Part shown: one piece after another, positions 1-10,732 of the stretch
Layout: each line of letters begins with the position of its first letter
Position numbering within the stretch: the first letter of the stretch is position 1
The notes under the pieces: generated by a model
What the model was told of the DNA's origin: nothing
The model's input: the letters and a program-made list of their open reading frames with translations, nothing else
Database searches by the model: none
NCBI GenBank assembly: GCA_947396885.1
Contig: OX377203.1
Coordinates: 10,339,298 to 10,403,297 of the forward strand
Source: Heligmosomoides polygyrus polygyrus
Taxonomy: Eukaryota; Nematoda; Chromadorea; Rhabditida; Heligmosomidae
DNA: 64,000 nucleotides
Direction: 5' to 3'
Program-made: the position numbers and the translations under genes

Positions 1-42
1 TCGATGTCTTGTTCGCCCGCGATGGCACCATCGTCAAGCGGG

Positions 43-115
43 GTGTGGTGCAGTAGGTAGAGGGTTTGCTTCATGCGAGGGATGTCGGGGGTTCGGTTCT
101 CCCGCGTCGTGGCAT
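43..115 (+). repeat. tRNA-like SINE head (degenerate)
   Basis: A Pol III A-box-like stretch (GTGGTGCAGTAGG) is followed about 40 bases later by a B-box-like stretch (GGTTCGGTTCTCC). The arrangement resembles the tRNA-like core in the inverted repeat at 33.7 kb and 34.4 kb (A box TGGCGCAGTGGG, B box GGTTCGACTCC). It does not fold into a convincing tRNA, so I read it as a tRNA-derived repeat rather than a gene. Confidence 0.4.
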
Positions 116-202
116 TCTTGCTTTTCAGCGAGATCTAGGAGGTCTCGACGTCTACGCGACACTGCGCGTTCTCTGCGTTTAGCTTCAGCCGTATGCGCTT
201 CG

Positions 203-421
203 CCGCTCCAAAAGCGCCGAACCCAGGCTCGGACTCCTCCTGAACGACGAAAGCAGCTTCCATACGAGCAGCTTGTAAGGCAAACAGCCTGGAGTCCCTT
301 CCCTAGGCTGGCTCGCGCTCGAAGAGCGCAGAACCCAGTCGCGGACACCCCATGAGTACGACAGCAGTCCCTATACGAGCAGCTTGTATGGCACACTATG
401 GAGCGCCTTCCCTAGCCTTGT
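203..421 (+). repeat. Tandem ~108-bp minisatellite, two units
   Basis: Two diverged tandem units (about 203-310 and 311-421) share the blocks AGCGCAGAACCCAG, CGACGAAAGCAGC, ACGAGCAGCTTGTA and CCTTCCCTAG in the same order. The same unit recurs twice at 29627-29798 inside an aconitase intron, so it is a dispersed tandem repeat. A 120-codon ORF runs antisense through it but shows no recognisable protein and is probably accidental. Confidence 0.6.
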
Positions 422-424
422 CCT

Positions 425-775
425 GCGATTGCACAAAAGAAGTCTCACCCGACGCCTAAGCTTACGGTGAGCCGGTCCTGATATCAACCGTTTGTAATCC
501 TGTCCTTTCATCACTATCTATTTTAAGAGTAAATGTTAACATCCGAATCCAATGTGGATGATCTATCCAGTGATGTAGGTATCATCCAGTACTATTAGAA
601 ACATTCATTCTTGGTGACCTATGCGGTATTGTAGTGGTAAAATGGTACGAAACGGGAGTAACCCAACCCTACTGATCCTATGGAAACACCCGAGAGGCTG
701 TTAAGCCACTTTCGGATGGACAAACGCGTGAGTGAATGGGACTCTCCCTTCGGTTCGCATCCTCAGCGACCTTCT
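425..775. other. Unassigned stretch
   Basis: No supported gene, RNA or repeat end was recognised here. Base composition is unremarkable and the only open frames are short. Confidence 0.3.
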
Positions 776-778
776 TGG

Positions 779-911
779 GCCATATTCATCAACCGCTTGC
801 CGCCCTCTATTGGTGAAAATACCGTCAAACCACCTGATATGACATTCATCAGCATTAGGTTTGGTGGTATTTTCGCCGTTAGAGGGCGGTAAGCGGTTGA
901 TGAATCTGGTC
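779..911. mobile_element. Palindromic MITE, CCTGG-flanked family, copy 1
   Basis: The ends are inverted repeats (left CATATTCATCAACCGCTTGC, right ending GCGGTTGATGAATCTGGTC) and the interior is also palindromic (GGTGAAAATACC against GGTGGTATTTTCGCC). It is flanked by CTTGG on the left and CCTGG on the right. Two relatives lie at 15256-15430 and 60451-60600. There is no coding capacity, so it must have been moved in trans by an unknown transposase. Confidence 0.65.
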
Positions 912-916
912 CCTGG

Positions 917-1287
917 TTAGCGCCCTCCTGGGTGAGGCCCACATAGCTCGACAGATGGGGCCAGCTCCAGGAGCCACACGCTCCTCTTTCCTATTGATTG
1001 CGGGGTTCTTGAACGTAATCCACAACGCCTCCAGGGTCCTCCCGCGTCGCCATATTGGACTCGCGTGCTACTGGTAAGATCGTCACCTCCACCCCCATCG
1101 CTGTGCCGTTCTGGTGTCGCAGTCTGTGTTCTTTCAAGGGAGAAGACACCTTGCACCCACACCTTGCCGGTATATTCCTCCTTGCGTTCGCTGCATGTAA
1201 TGAGATACACCGTACTAAAGATCCTGCACTCACCTTCGCTACCGTACGAGCAGACCATTCAGAGCGGAGTTGTAAAGGGGCTGTCAT
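917..1287 (-). pseudogene. Penelope-like element GIY-YIG endonuclease remnant
   Basis: Across two minus-strand frames the translation gives, in order, VYLITCS..KEEYTGK, KEHRLRHQNGTAMGVEVTIL, ARESN.ATR and ELAPSVELC. These match, from memory, the C-terminal GIY-YIG-like part of Penelope-like or related reverse-transcriptase elements common in nematode genomes (VYLITC..C..EYIGET, then KEH and VTIL..ARE). Frameshifts and a stop break it. Only the C-terminal end of such an element is present. The assignment is by motif recall, not by search. Confidence 0.55.
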
Positions 1288-1349
1288 AGAGACGCTTCCT
1301 TACAAGCCGAGCCTTAAGGTTGGCCGGGAGAACGTCAACGACCCTTACG

Positions 1350-1590
1350 AGATCGTCTTCTGCGGGATATCGTGAAGGCGATTTGAATGCGTATTTGGCC
1401 ATACCACGACTTGCGGTGGCCAGACGTTTAACAAGTCAGCGCTTTATCCTTCCCAGACGAGTCTGGTACCATTTCACCGACCCCTGGAGGGATGGAAGGC
1501 TTGGTTGGCCTGGGCGGAAAATCCGAACCAGGAACCTGGTATCAGGTGCACGCGACAGCCGGCCCTCTCCGACTGCGCTACACGCGCCCT
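1350..1590 (-). mobile_element. SINE-A copy S1 (3' part missing)
   Basis: This minus-strand copy of the window's dominant tRNA-like SINE has its head (GGGCGCGTGTAGCGCAGTCG in minus orientation) near 1590. The body with the CCAGACTTGTCTGG-like hairpin and the TGGCCA block is present, but the (ATCCTTT)n tail is missing. It forms an inverted pair with S2 at 1860-2157. Confidence 0.8.
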
Positions 1591-1859
1591 CATAACCATG
1601 ACTATTCTAAAATCAGACCCTCATCCCGTTGTAGGTTTTTAGCCCTCTTGAGTAAAATGGTCAAAACACCCTGATGGATAGAAACGCTCTGAAATGCGTA
1701 CTTATCTGATTAGCACTTATCTTAGGCTTACATTTAGGCCTGCGCTTCATTCAGGCTTAGGCTTAGGTCTATCTTAAGGCTGACGACTAAGAAAATTCGA
1801 TTATTACTATGTTGGTGCAAAAGAAATGCAGGTTTTTTGCTTACTGGTTTCAACAGCGG

Positions 1860-2157
1860 TCACGTGTAGCGCAGTCGGAGGAGGCGCGACTGTCGCGTGC
1901 ACCCGATACCAGGTTCCTGGTTCAGATTTCTCGCCCACGCCAACCAAGCCTTCCATCCCTCCGGGGTCGGTGAATTGGTATCATACGTGTCTGGGAAGGA
2001 TAGAGCGCTGACCTGCTCATCGGCTGGCCACCGCAAGTCATTGTATGGCCAAATATGCATTCATGTCGCCTCCACTACATCCCGTAGAAGTAGAATGCAT
2101 GGCGCATCCCAAAAGGAGTTGAATAACGCCGTCCTTTATTCTTTATCCCTTATCCTT
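1860..2157 (+). mobile_element. SINE-A copy S2
   Basis: Full-length tRNA-like SINE: A-box-like TAGCGCAGTCGG near 1867, B-box-like GGTTCAGATTTC near 1918, then the family body and the tail ATTCTTTATCCCTTATCC at 2138-2156. Stop-free frames through it are shared by other SINE copies and are not genes. Confidence 0.85.
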
Positions 2158-2274
2158 TGGTTTCAACACCTTTTTAAAAATAAACTAGGACATTTTCATA
2201 AGATATTATACACTGGAAAGCTTGTTGTATGCGCTTCTAAAGATGCGTATGGTCTTCAATTCAAGTCGCTTTAA

Positions 2275-2300
2275 AAAGTATCACCTGTATCACCTGTCGT
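2275..2300 (-). repeat. RTE LINE 3' tail, tandem GTGATACAG
   Basis: Directly after the LINE stop codon, the minus strand reads AGGTGATACAGGTGATAC, a two-unit short tandem repeat. RTE-clade LINEs typically end in short tandem repeats rather than poly(A), so this marks the element's 3' end. Confidence 0.6.
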
Positions 2301-5280
2301 CCCGTTGATCGACTTGCTCGAGCGGGCGCCAGCAGCGTCTCCATTCGTCCCTGTCGCGTGCCAGAGTGGTCCAATGGATCCTCCTCGCTCGAGGGACACG
2401 AAGGGCGTCATATCGGTCGTTCAGGGCTTTCACGAAGAAGTCCGACCAACGCGTTGGTGGGCGTCCTGGTGTTCTTTTGACATCCCGCGGAATCCAGTCG
2501 GTGATGGCTCTCGTCCAGCGGGTGTCTGCGAATCGCATTACGTGGCCGGCCCACCTAATTTTCGACGACTTGGCCCATGCGACAGCGTCTCTGATCTTCG
2601 AACGTCGGCGAAGCTCGGAACTCCGGAGGCCTTCTCTCACTTGCGTGAGTCGTGTCACTCCGAGCATCGTCCTCTCGATTCCACGCTGCGCGACGCTGAT
2701 CGCGTGTTCATCCTGCTTTCGTATAACCCAGGTCTCTGAGGCGTATGTTAGGGCAGGAAGAACAGTGGAGTCGAATAGGTGGGCACGGAGTCGGACGTTC
2801 TTCGTTTTCTTCACGACTTCTTCGACGCTCTTGAAAGCTCCCCAAGCCGCTCGTTTCCTCCTGCTCAGCTCTGGTGCTAGGTCGTTGGCCATATTGACTT
2901 CGCGACCCAGATACACATAGCTGTAGCATTCGGAGATGTTCGTTCCGTTGAGCGAGAATGGGGCATCAGAAACCCATCCGTTCTTCATGAACATCGTCTT
3001 CGTAAGATTCAGCTGCAGTCCAACGCTTCCACATACACGATCGAAGTCGGCCAGCATTCGTTCCGCCTGGCTGATGCTCGGTGTTATGAGCACGATGTCG
3101 TCAGCGAAGCGAAGATGGTGCAGTTGCCGGCCGTCGACCTTCATTCCCATGTCTTCCCATTCTAGTTCGCGCATGACGTTTTCGAGGGTGGCGCTGAAGA
3201 GCTTCGGGGATATGGTATCCCCTTTTCGAACCCCTCTCTTCACGTCAATGACGACGTCGTTGTAGAATGGTGAGATCTTGGTCGTGAATCCACTGTACAG
3301 CTCTCGAAGGACTCTGATGTACTGAGTAGGAACGCCCTGGGTGAGCAGGGCTTCCATGACCGCTTCAGTCTCGACGGAGTCGAATGCCTTCTTCAGGTCG
3401 ATGAACGTAAGGCACAGCGGCAGCTTGTACTCTCGCGACACTTCGATGAGCTTCGTAATGGTGTGTATGTGGTCGATCGTGCTGAATCCTCTCCGAAATC
3501 CTGCTTGTTCGCATGGCTGTCCTTCGTCCAGCGTTCTACTAATCCTATTCAGGATGACTCGAGTGAACAGCTTGTAGACTACGGACAGCAGACAGATCGG
3601 GCGATAGTTGCCAACGTCGTGCACGTCTCCCTTCTTGTACAGCAAAACGGTCTTGCTGGTTTTCCACTGAGATGGAACCTTGCATTCGGACAGGTAGCGT
3701 GTGAAGAGCCGCGCCAAGGTGTTGATGAGCGCTGGCGGGAGGTTCTTCAGGTGTTCAGCTCTGATCCTGTCAGGACCGGGTGCTGTACGTTTCTTCGCCG
3801 ACGAGATGGCGTGTCGGATCTCGGAAGGGAGAACAGAGGGGACGACGTATCCATCCTGCGGAAGATGGCATGGGGGCAGGTGGACGTGGCTATCGAAGAG
3901 ATCGGAGTAGAAGTCGTGGATGACTTTCTCCATGGTCCTTCTGGAAGAGGTGATGGCTCCGTCAGGACGTCGGAGAGCGGTCATCTTGGTCTTGAAGTTG
4001 GCGAAGTTCCGGCGGGCATTGCGGATGCTCAGCCCTGCCTCTGCTGCTTCAGCCAACACTTCCGTCCTTCTCTCCTTGAGATCTTCCTTTATCGCCGCTC
4101 TGCATAGCTTTGCAAGCTCGGACGTCAGTTGGTAGTTGCCTGACGCTCGTGCTGCTCCACGCTGGCGTATCAGCTCGAGAGTTTCCGGAGACAGGCGTCT
4201 CTTGGTGGTCTTCAAGCTCTCGGCTCCCTTAGCACTATCGTGGAGATGGTGCACGAAACGATCGTATTCCTCGTCGACGTTGTCCATGACGGCATCTTCC
4301 CAAAGGCCGGCAAGAGAGGTGTAGAGGTCCCAGTTGATGGTCGTTCTTGGACTCCTCTTCTTGAACTTCGCGGCCTTCTCTCCTTGACGCGAAAAGCGGA
4401 ACCTCGCGCGAAGGAGGCGGTGGTCCGATCCCGTGTAGAACTTGGGGACAACGGAGACATCGGTCAGGCAATACTTGCGATTGAAGATGATGTGGTCGAT
4501 CTCGTTGTGGAACTGGCCACCGGGGGATTCCCAGGTCCATCGTAGGGAGGGAGGCTTCTGGAACTGCGAGTTTCCATGGATGGTCTTGGTCGACATTATA
4601 AACTCAGACAGCCTTTCACCTTGCTCGTTCCACTCCAAACCGTGGGTTCCGATGTGAAGTTCTTCCGGCGACCTTCGTGGCCCGATCTTGGCGTTGAAGT
4701 CGCCGACGATCACCTTGTAGAAGGTGTGATCTTCCTTATAGAACTTCTCCAGCTCCACGTAGAAGGCCTCGAGGTCTTCGTCGTCGTAGTCGGATGTTGG
4801 GGCATACGCGACGAACACAGTCAAGGCTGGCACGGAGCCACATCGCTTCAGTCGCAGACGTCCGATTCGGCTTGTCAGAGACTCGTACGAATCGATGTTC
4901 ATGGCCAAGTGCGTGTTGACGAGGACACCAACGCCGCCTATTCCTCTGCTGTCACATGTTCCGAGGAACAGTTCTTCTCCGGAGTCGTAGGCGGCGTGTA
5001 GGGGGTGGTGTCTTCTCGCCTCGGTCAGTCCGATGACGTCGTACTTGATCTTCCTGGCTTGCATCATCAGGTCCTCGACGGATGCTTCCGATGCAAGCGT
5101 GCGGGCGTTGTAAGTACAGATCGTCATCCTAGTCCTTCTCAGTTTGCGCAGCCTGGTTAGGCCCTGAGATTTTAGCAGCCTCTCCGTACTCGTCCTTCCC
5201 ATCCCTGCAGAAATGGGGGCTCTTTCGGGGTCAGGGGAATGAGGCCCTTTAGTGCTGCTGTTTTTGACTTGAATACACAC
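2290..5280 (-). CDS. RTE-type non-LTR retrotransposon polyprotein (endonuclease + reverse transcriptase), intact ORF
   Basis: This 996-residue frame has no stop or frameshift. Residues ~52-300 form an AP-type endonuclease: [10 protein letters not shown] (52-61), [17 protein letters not shown] (192-200), DHIIF (262) and the terminal GSDHRLL (284-290). A central reverse transcriptase runs from TAPGPDRI (~499) through FIDLKKAFD (626-634) to the catalytic FADDIVL (~725). A C-terminal region with [15 protein letters not shown] and [10 protein letters not shown] follows, as in RTE-clade elements. The length fits a complete RTE ORF (~1,000 aa). Translation could also start at Met52, just before the endonuclease, but the upstream Met gives the longest frame. 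It probably nicks target DNA and copies its own RNA there. A ~95% similar 5'-truncated copy at 7562-8250 suggests recent activity. Antisense ORFs over this span are shadows. Confidence 0.93.
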   Translation of the reverse strand: MCIQVKNSSTKGPHSPDPERAPISAGMGRTSTERLLKSQGLTRLRKLRRTRMTICTYNARTLASEASVEDLMMQARKIKYDVIGLTEARRHHPLHAAYDSGEELFLGTCDSRGIGGVGVLVNTHLAMNIDSYESLTSRIGRLRLKRCGSVPALTVFVAYAPTSDYDDEDLEAFYVELEKFYKEDHTFYKVIVGDFNAKIGPRRSPEELHIGTHGLEWNEQGERLSEFIMSTKTIHGNSQFQKPPSLRWTWESPGGQFHNEIDHIIFNRKYCLTDVSVVPKFYTGSDHRLLRARFRFSRQGEKAAKFKKRSPRTTINWDLYTSLAGLWEDAVMDNVDEEYDRFVHHLHDSAKGAESLKTTKRRLSPETLELIRQRGAARASGNYQLTSELAKLCRAAIKEDLKERRTEVLAEAAEAGLSIRNARRNFANFKTKMTALRRPDGAITSSRRTMEKVIHDFYSDLFDSHVHLPPCHLPQDGYVVPSVLPSEIRHAISSAKKRTAPGPDRIRAEHLKNLPPALINTLARLFTRYLSECKVPSQWKTSKTVLLYKKGDVHDVGNYRPICLLSVVYKLFTRVILNRISRTLDEGQPCEQAGFRRGFSTIDHIHTITKLIEVSREYKLPLCLTFIDLKKAFDSVETEAVMEALLTQGVPTQYIRVLRELYSGFTTKISPFYNDVVIDVKRGVRKGDTISPKLFSATLENVMRELEWEDMGMKVDGRQLHHLRFADDIVLITPSISQAERMLADFDRVCGSVGLQLNLTKTMFMKNGWVSDAPFSLNGTNISECYSYVYLGREVNMANDLAPELSRRKRAAWGAFKSVEEVVKKTKNVRLRAHLFDSTVLPALTYASETWVIRKQDEHAISVAQRGIERTMLGVTRLTQVREGLRSSELRRRSKIRDAVAWAKSSKIRWAGHVMRFADTRWTRAITDWIPRDVKRTPGRPPTRWSDFFVKALNDRYDALRVPRARRIHWTTLARDRDEWRRCWRPLEQVDQRDDR

Positions 5281-5720
5281 GGGTAGCTAGTCGGGCTCTG
5301 TCGTGCGGGCGGGGTACTCCGGGCAGCCAGCCAGACTGCCCGAAGGGACGGGGCGAGACTTTTGAGGCGGCCTCGAATCGCCTTACGATGTACTCCCAGT
5401 CTACCGAGTGCAAGCTTTTGGCCGGGCCGACACAGTTACAATCCGCACAGTCACGGACACATCCGCGCACACTGCGCACGAGCATGCCGCTCCCACGCAC
5501 AAGGAACGCGTCGACCCAACACAGCAGGAGCAAGGAGTCCATCCCCTGCATCCCACCTGCGTCTCTGGGCAGTACACGGTCGCATTTGGTTCGCGTTTAA
5601 TTCCCCTATCCACCACCCGGGGACGCGCCACGTGGCCCTGCGACAAGCGGCCCGAGATCCCTCTTAACAAGAGAGCCCGAAGGCTCTCTATCGAGGGAGA
5701 TCCGTGGAAAGTAAAAAAAA
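5281..5720 (-). other. Probable 5' UTR/promoter region of the RTE LINE
   Basis: This GC-rich stretch lies upstream of the LINE start codon and then gives way to AT-rich sequence at about 5710. It has a small hairpin (AGAGAGCCCGAAGGCTCTCT, 5671-5690). The exact 5' end of the element is not visible without another full-length copy. Confidence 0.4.
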
Positions 5721-5819
5721 GTAACTGGTTTTTATTTTCAGATGTCTAACGCGATTTTTGTAAAATTTTCTTCTACGAGTTCAAAATGGGCAGGACTGTC
5801 GCTCAAACCGCTCGAAATG

Positions 5820-6255
5820 TCAACGAAGTATGGGGCAGGGAATTTTCAACGTCTTACCGGCAACACGAAACGAACTACAGTTGGGCAGCCGTTGGGAAGA
5901 CGAGCCATATGACAGTCTTTGGTCCGTTCATCCATTGAAGGCGTCAGTCTAAGCTGATCCGTGTAAAACCACCCGAGCTACTGCAGGAGAGCTCGACGTC
6001 GACTACACTACAGTTGTTCGCCATTTGAAGGAAACTGGGAACGCCAAGAAGCTTAATTGACCGGAGGTCAGAATAATCGTCGTTTTGAGACATCGTCGGG
6101 CCATCTTTTGCGTAATGTCAACGATCCGTTTCTCGAACGGATTGTGACTTGCTATGAGAAGTCAACATTTCTTGATAACAGGCGACGTTTGCTGAGTGGC
6201 TGAACCAGAAAGAAGCTCCCCGATGTCATCCAAAGCCGGAAAATTTCACGAAAAT
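5820..6255 (+). pseudogene. Mariner-family transposase remnant
   Basis: The plus-strand translation contains GELDVDYTTVVRHLKETGNA followed by KKLN, the helix-turn-helix region of mariner transposases. After a frame change come HLLRNVNDPFLERIVTC and then VCWVAEPERSS-like sequence, matching the part of mariner that leads to the first catalytic Asp. Several stops and frameshifts break it and no catalytic C-terminal half follows. No TIRs were found, so only an internal fragment survives. Confidence 0.6.
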
Positions 6256-7104
6256 CGCGTTTAAGCATATAAAAACAAAACAAAATTATTTTTCAAAACA
6301 AGCGGCTTGAATTAACTCCATGTACATATTATGATACCTTTTCAAAATTCTTGGTTTATTTAAAAAAATGTTGAAACCAATTTAAAAAAACTGCATTTCT
6401 TTTGCGCCAATCTATTATTTCAACTGAACTCGACAATCTATGGCATCTATACGTTCCAAAGCAGCTTTTTTAAATAACTTTCTTTAAAATCCAGCTCTGA
6501 AATGAAGCATATATTTGAGCTCAGCAGTTCGAGCTCTATCTTTTGACATATAAATCAATAGAGTTGAACAATGCATATAGGCCGGACATAATCAATCGAG
6601 TGGGCGCGACAGCTTGTAGGGTGAGCGACAGCTTGTAGGGTGAGTGTTTGGGGATTTTATTTATAGTGTTTCTCAATAAAAAATCACAAGGGAATGTTTG
6701 GACGGTGGTGATTAACCTTAATCTGAGTTGCTATCCCTTAAACTTCTTATTTTGGATGTATTCTAGTCGGAAGGAGGGAACCGTAAAGCTTCAATCGACA
6801 ACGTCATCCCATTTCATGCAAACAATTCCCCTGAATTTAAATAAAATTGCTTGCATTAGGAGAAAGCAGCTGCTGCTCTCATAGAAAGCAACGTATTGAA
6901 AAATCACCATATGCTCGCACCCCTCCGATTAGTATAGACCCTTTATTCTCTTAAAATTTGCTGAACTTATGCAGAATTGTGATCGCTTGCACCTAGACGT
7001 ATACATTCATAGTTAATCTGTAGGCGCATTCTCTACTAGCCTTGAACCCCTACTTTTATGCCCAAATAATTTCAAAGGTAAACGAATCAAAAGGAAAACT
7101 ATCC
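6256..7104. other. AT-rich unassigned stretch
   Basis: No gene recognised. A 20-bp direct repeat (CGACAGCTTGTAGGGTGAG, twice at about 6606-6644) is the only structured element. The 78-codon frame at 6648-6884 has no recognisable domain. Confidence 0.3.
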
Positions 7105-7561
7105 AGTACTTTAATTTTTTATTTTATTTTATTTTATTCAAGGCGTAGACATGAGTCTTCGCGTTACAAAGAACAGAACAAAAACAACAAAATACGTGAA
7201 CAAATCAGTTAGACGTCAATTCTTGTGCTACGTTTCCACCACATGTCGTATGGCACAACATTGAAAAATTTATCCAGCATCATACGTTCTGAAGGTACGC
7301 GCCGACAGACTCTCCAGATCATCGCACCTCCCAATCAGGAAATTAAAACCCTTCAGGATCCCATACGCTAAGAAATCTGACCTAACTCGCGTCCTTGCTA
7401 TCGAGATTCTAAGTTTGAGCTTTCTCCCTCTTACGGATCTCGTTAGTCCGTTCGAGTAAAATCTCATCATCAGTTTCCTAGAGAAGTTGTTTTGAACGCT
7501 TTCCAAAAGGTCGGCATCCTTCTTCTTCGTTGGTTTAAACACTGATTCCATCCGTTCCTCA
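7105..7561 (-). pseudogene. CR1-like LINE, 3' part (split by RTE insertion)
   Basis: The minus strand encodes VFKPTKKKDADLLESVQNNF followed by SRKLMMR and a basic stretch, the post-RT region typical of CR1/Jockey-like elements (..LLE.VQ..FTR..). The 3' end on this strand is an AATAAAATAAAATAAAATAA tail (plus-strand 7115-7140). The matching upstream part of the same element is at 8251-8520, on the other side of the RTE fragment. Confidence 0.6.
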
Positions 7562-8250
7562 CGTTTCTGACGCCCCATTCTCGCTCAACGGAACGAACAT
7601 CTCATGCTCCAGCTATGTGTATCTGGGTCGCGAAGTCAACATGGCCAACGACCTAGCGCCAGAGCTGAGCAGGAGGAAAAGAGCGGCTTGGGGAGCTTTC
7701 AAGAGCGTCGAAGAAGTCGCGAAGAATACGAAGAACGTCCGACTCCGTGCCCACCTATTCGACTCCACTGTTCTTCCTGCCCTAACATACGCCTCAGAGA
7801 CCTGGGCTATACGAAAGCAGGATGAACACGCGATCAGCGTCGCGCAGCGTGGAATCGAGAGGACGATGCTCGGAGTGACACGATTCACGCAAGTGAGAGA
7901 AGGCCTCCGGAGTTCCGAGCTTCGCCGACGTTCGAAGATCAGAGACGCTGTCGCATGGGCCAAGTCGTCGAAAATTAGGTGGGCCGGCCACGTAATGCGC
8001 TTCGCAGACACCCGCTCGACGAGAGCCATCACCGACTGGATTGCGCGGGATGTCAAGAGAACACCAGGACACCCACAAACGTGTTGGTCGGACTTCTTCG
8101 TGGAAGCTCTGAACGACCGATATGACGCTCTTCGTGTTCCTCGAGCGAGGAGGATCCATTGGACCACTCTGGCACGCGACAGGGATGAATGGAGACGCTG
8201 CTGGCACCCGCTCGAGCAATTCGATGATCAACGGGACGTCAGATGACAGT
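7562..8250 (+). pseudogene. 5'-truncated copy of the RTE LINE (C-terminal 209 codons)
   Basis: The frame 7617-8246 matches the last ~210 residues of the intact element at 2290-5280 nearly residue for residue ([20 protein letters not shown], then [17 protein letters not shown], and a shared C-terminus). Differences are scattered substitutions such as TRWTRAI to TRSTRAI. The copy starts abruptly inside the RT region, as expected from incomplete target-primed reverse transcription. It sits inside a CR1-like element in the opposite orientation. Confidence 0.88.
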
Positions 8251-8520
8251 CCCTGATTCCACGATCGGTTGGACATATGTTTTATAGGCACGTATATAGA
8301 CTTCAGGGAGTTTGGATTTCAAAACCTTGAAGAGATTGTGAGTGCGATAATTGGCCTTTTTTCACCAAAACTCTGCAATGTTGAGAAAAACGTAAATCAC
8401 TGGCAATATTCGAGCCTAAATCTCGAGCTTCGTTCACTCTGTTGAGTGGCTCGTCATTATAATTCTGTGTGTCGGCATCCGTGTTTGGTCTCTGGGCACC
8501 ATTCATGTCAGCCGAAGAAC
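8251..8520 (-). pseudogene. CR1-like LINE, upstream part of split copy
   Basis: The minus-strand frame contains NDEPLNRVNEARDLGSNIAS then DLRFSQHC, the motif (..V...KDLGV.I...LKFS.H) that follows the reverse transcriptase in CR1-like LINEs; the same motif is at 19.5 kb. The continuation lies at 7105-7561, so the RTE copy between them inserted into this LINE. Confidence 0.6.
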
Positions 8521-8942
8521 ACCTAAAGCAACTATCCGTCCAGCAAGGGTATTTCCGAAGAGCCCCATAGGGTGCGAGTAGCTCAGCGGGTCACCGAGGA
8601 GGACACACGAGCAATTATTCTAGTGCGGGGATCAATATGGAAACAAGGGGCTGATACTGCAGCGATGCCGAGAAAATTTTAGTATTATTTAAAAAAAGTG
8701 AACCGGTAACTACGTTTGGTTTCTCGTCCTACTGTAAAGGACGAAGCGACGCCCTAGATTATGGTAGGATGCCATTTAAGGCTGAGATTTGGCGACGACA
8801 TGACGCGAGACAAACAGAGCGCTGTGGAGCACCAGGAAAAGCTTTAACAAAGTCATTTTTCACCTGAACTAGAGCTACAATACATTTGAAAGTTACGTTA
8901 TTTGGTAGAAGTCGTCGAAGTCGAAAGTCGCAACAGCTGTAT
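8521..8942. other. Unassigned stretch
   Basis: No gene or known repeat end recognised. An A-box-like TAGCTCAGCGGG at 8580 lacks a convincing B box. Confidence 0.3.
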
Positions 8943-9817
8943 ATACCATTTTTACGTCGAAGTGGACACTTTTCAAATCAAATTGAATACTCTTCTAAGC
9001 TTAAGCCGAAGACTTTCCCAAAGTCTGAAATCAAAGCTTGAAATCTCTTCCAAACCGAAATGACCTTCAGGCAGGCCAAGCTACAGACTCACTAGGGTGG
9101 TTAGAACAAATTTTTGTTCAAGGAAAATTTGATAGAACCTTCTTTGATTTTTTTCACTTAACCTGCCCAAATAAATGTAATGATGTTATACAACTTTTAT
9201 TTTCAAAAAAATATTAGTTTAGAGTTTGTTTAAAACACAACAAAGCAGCAATTGTTTAATGCACTTGAGATCAGATCGCGTCATGCACTCGAAAAGCAAG
9301 TCGCAATTTATATTTGATTGACAGTGTATATACTGCTTACATGCAGCATGAAAGTAAGGATATGCGTGTTCTTACAATTGGTTATGTTGTTTTGTGAAGC
9401 TGCATGCAAGCAGAAATTCTGTTATCAATCGAGTAAAAATCGCGAAGTTTCGGGCAGTGTCATGGCGCGATATATCTTTTGGCAACACCAAACGGCCGCT
9501 TCCCCGCTCTTTAAATCAAGCTTCAAATCATCGTTTTCCTCAAAAAATAAATTTTTATAAAAATTCTAACAATATGCTCCTTACTGGGTTGGCGAATTGG
9601 AGCTTCTAGGGAATCATCCAAAGATTTTCCTTGGACAAAAAAATTATTTTAACACTCTTGGAAGGTCTCTAGTTTAATGTACAAGAAGCACAATTCGTTT
9701 TGGAAGAGTTCGTTTTCATTTCAAAAGTCTCAGGCTAGCTTAGAACAGAGTCCCGTTTGACTTGAAAAATGCCCAATTGGATTTGAAAATTGTCCAATTC
9801 GACGTGAAAGTGGTGTA
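8943..9817. mobile_element. Long-TIR nonautonomous DNA element, family M, copy 1
   Basis: The left end (TATACCATTTTTACGTCGAA) and the inverted right end (TACACCACTTTCACGTCGAA) match, and homology between the two arms runs about 120 bases inward (GACAATTTTCAAATCCAATT on one arm, GACACTTTTCAAATCAAATT on the other). The AT-rich interior has no transposase. A second copy is at 15915-16726 and a split copy at 16736-19404. Target duplication is not clear, so the superfamily is open. Confidence 0.6.
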
Positions 9818-9984
9818 TTAAATTGCGAGGGAAAGTGACATTCACGGTGCAACCTTATGGGTTAAACCAAGGTCCACTATTTCTCTGTCAGTGAAGGTAG
9901 GAGCATTTTGTCAGATTCTATTTTCCGCTTTTCTATTGTTTTTTTCGCTCATGTGCAGTGTTTACGCCAGGTTATTTTAATGCT

Positions 9985-10278
9985 TGGGCGTGTGTAGCGC
10001 AGTCGGACGAGGCGCCGGCTGTCACGTGCACCCGATACCAGGTTCCTTGTTTCGATTTCCAGCCCAGGGCAACCAAGCCTTCCTTCCCTCCGGGGTCGGT
10101 GAATTTGTACCGGACTTGTCTGAGAAGGATAGAGCGCTGGCTTGTCCATCGGCTGGCCACCGCAAGTCAATGCATGACCAAATAAGCACTCAAATCGCCT
10201 CCACGACATCCCGTAGAAGTAGAATGCGTGGCGCAACCCAAAAGGGATTGAATAACGCCGTCCATTACCCTTATCCTT
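9985..10278 (+). mobile_element. SINE-A copy S3
   Basis: Complete tRNA-like SINE: head GGGCGTGTGTAGCGCAGTCG, B-box-like region near 10047, family body and a TTACCCTTATCCTT tail. Similarity to the other copies is high over the whole length. Confidence 0.85.
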
Positions 10279-10732
10279 CCATGATATTCTGCCTGAGTCA
10301 CTTCATGTTATAAACATGCATGAAAATTAAAGAGGTCCTATACTGGTGGATAGCGCTAAGGTCTGCGTCGAGGCTCAAGTTCACAACAAGAAAAACTCGA
10401 AATAAGTTGCACTACCTTCAATCGAGCCTTTTAATGTTACATCTCCCGGGGAACTCATCATCAGTGAAGCGGCGAAATGTTACAAAAAACAACTTAAAAA
10501 CTAAAAAAAAATGAGAAGATAAAATGATGAATTCACGCACGCACAACGTGCCGTCGAGTAAATGAGGCTACCTCAAACTTGGTTAAATAAACCTCAAAGT
10601 CAACTCGTCTGTGAAACCTCGTCACAAAAAGGAGGGTCATCGGTGAGCTCGGTCCGGAGATTCTAAACGAGACCTATATGGTTTTATAGGACGCCATACG
10701 GGGATCACAGACGTGTGTTTCGTTTTTGATAA
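10279..10732. other. Unassigned stretch with one arm of a distant inverted repeat
   Basis: No gene recognised. The segment 10617-10675 (GAGCTCGGTCCGGAGATTCT) is inverted at about 11427-11482 (AGAATCTCCGGATCGAGCTC). It could be the two ends of a ~850-bp element, but the ends are not sharp. Confidence 0.35.

Noticed and set aside
2305..5001. Plus-strand ORFs of up to 214 codons across 2.3-5.0 kb
   Set aside because: They are antisense shadows of the intact RTE polyprotein on the minus strand and match no protein family.
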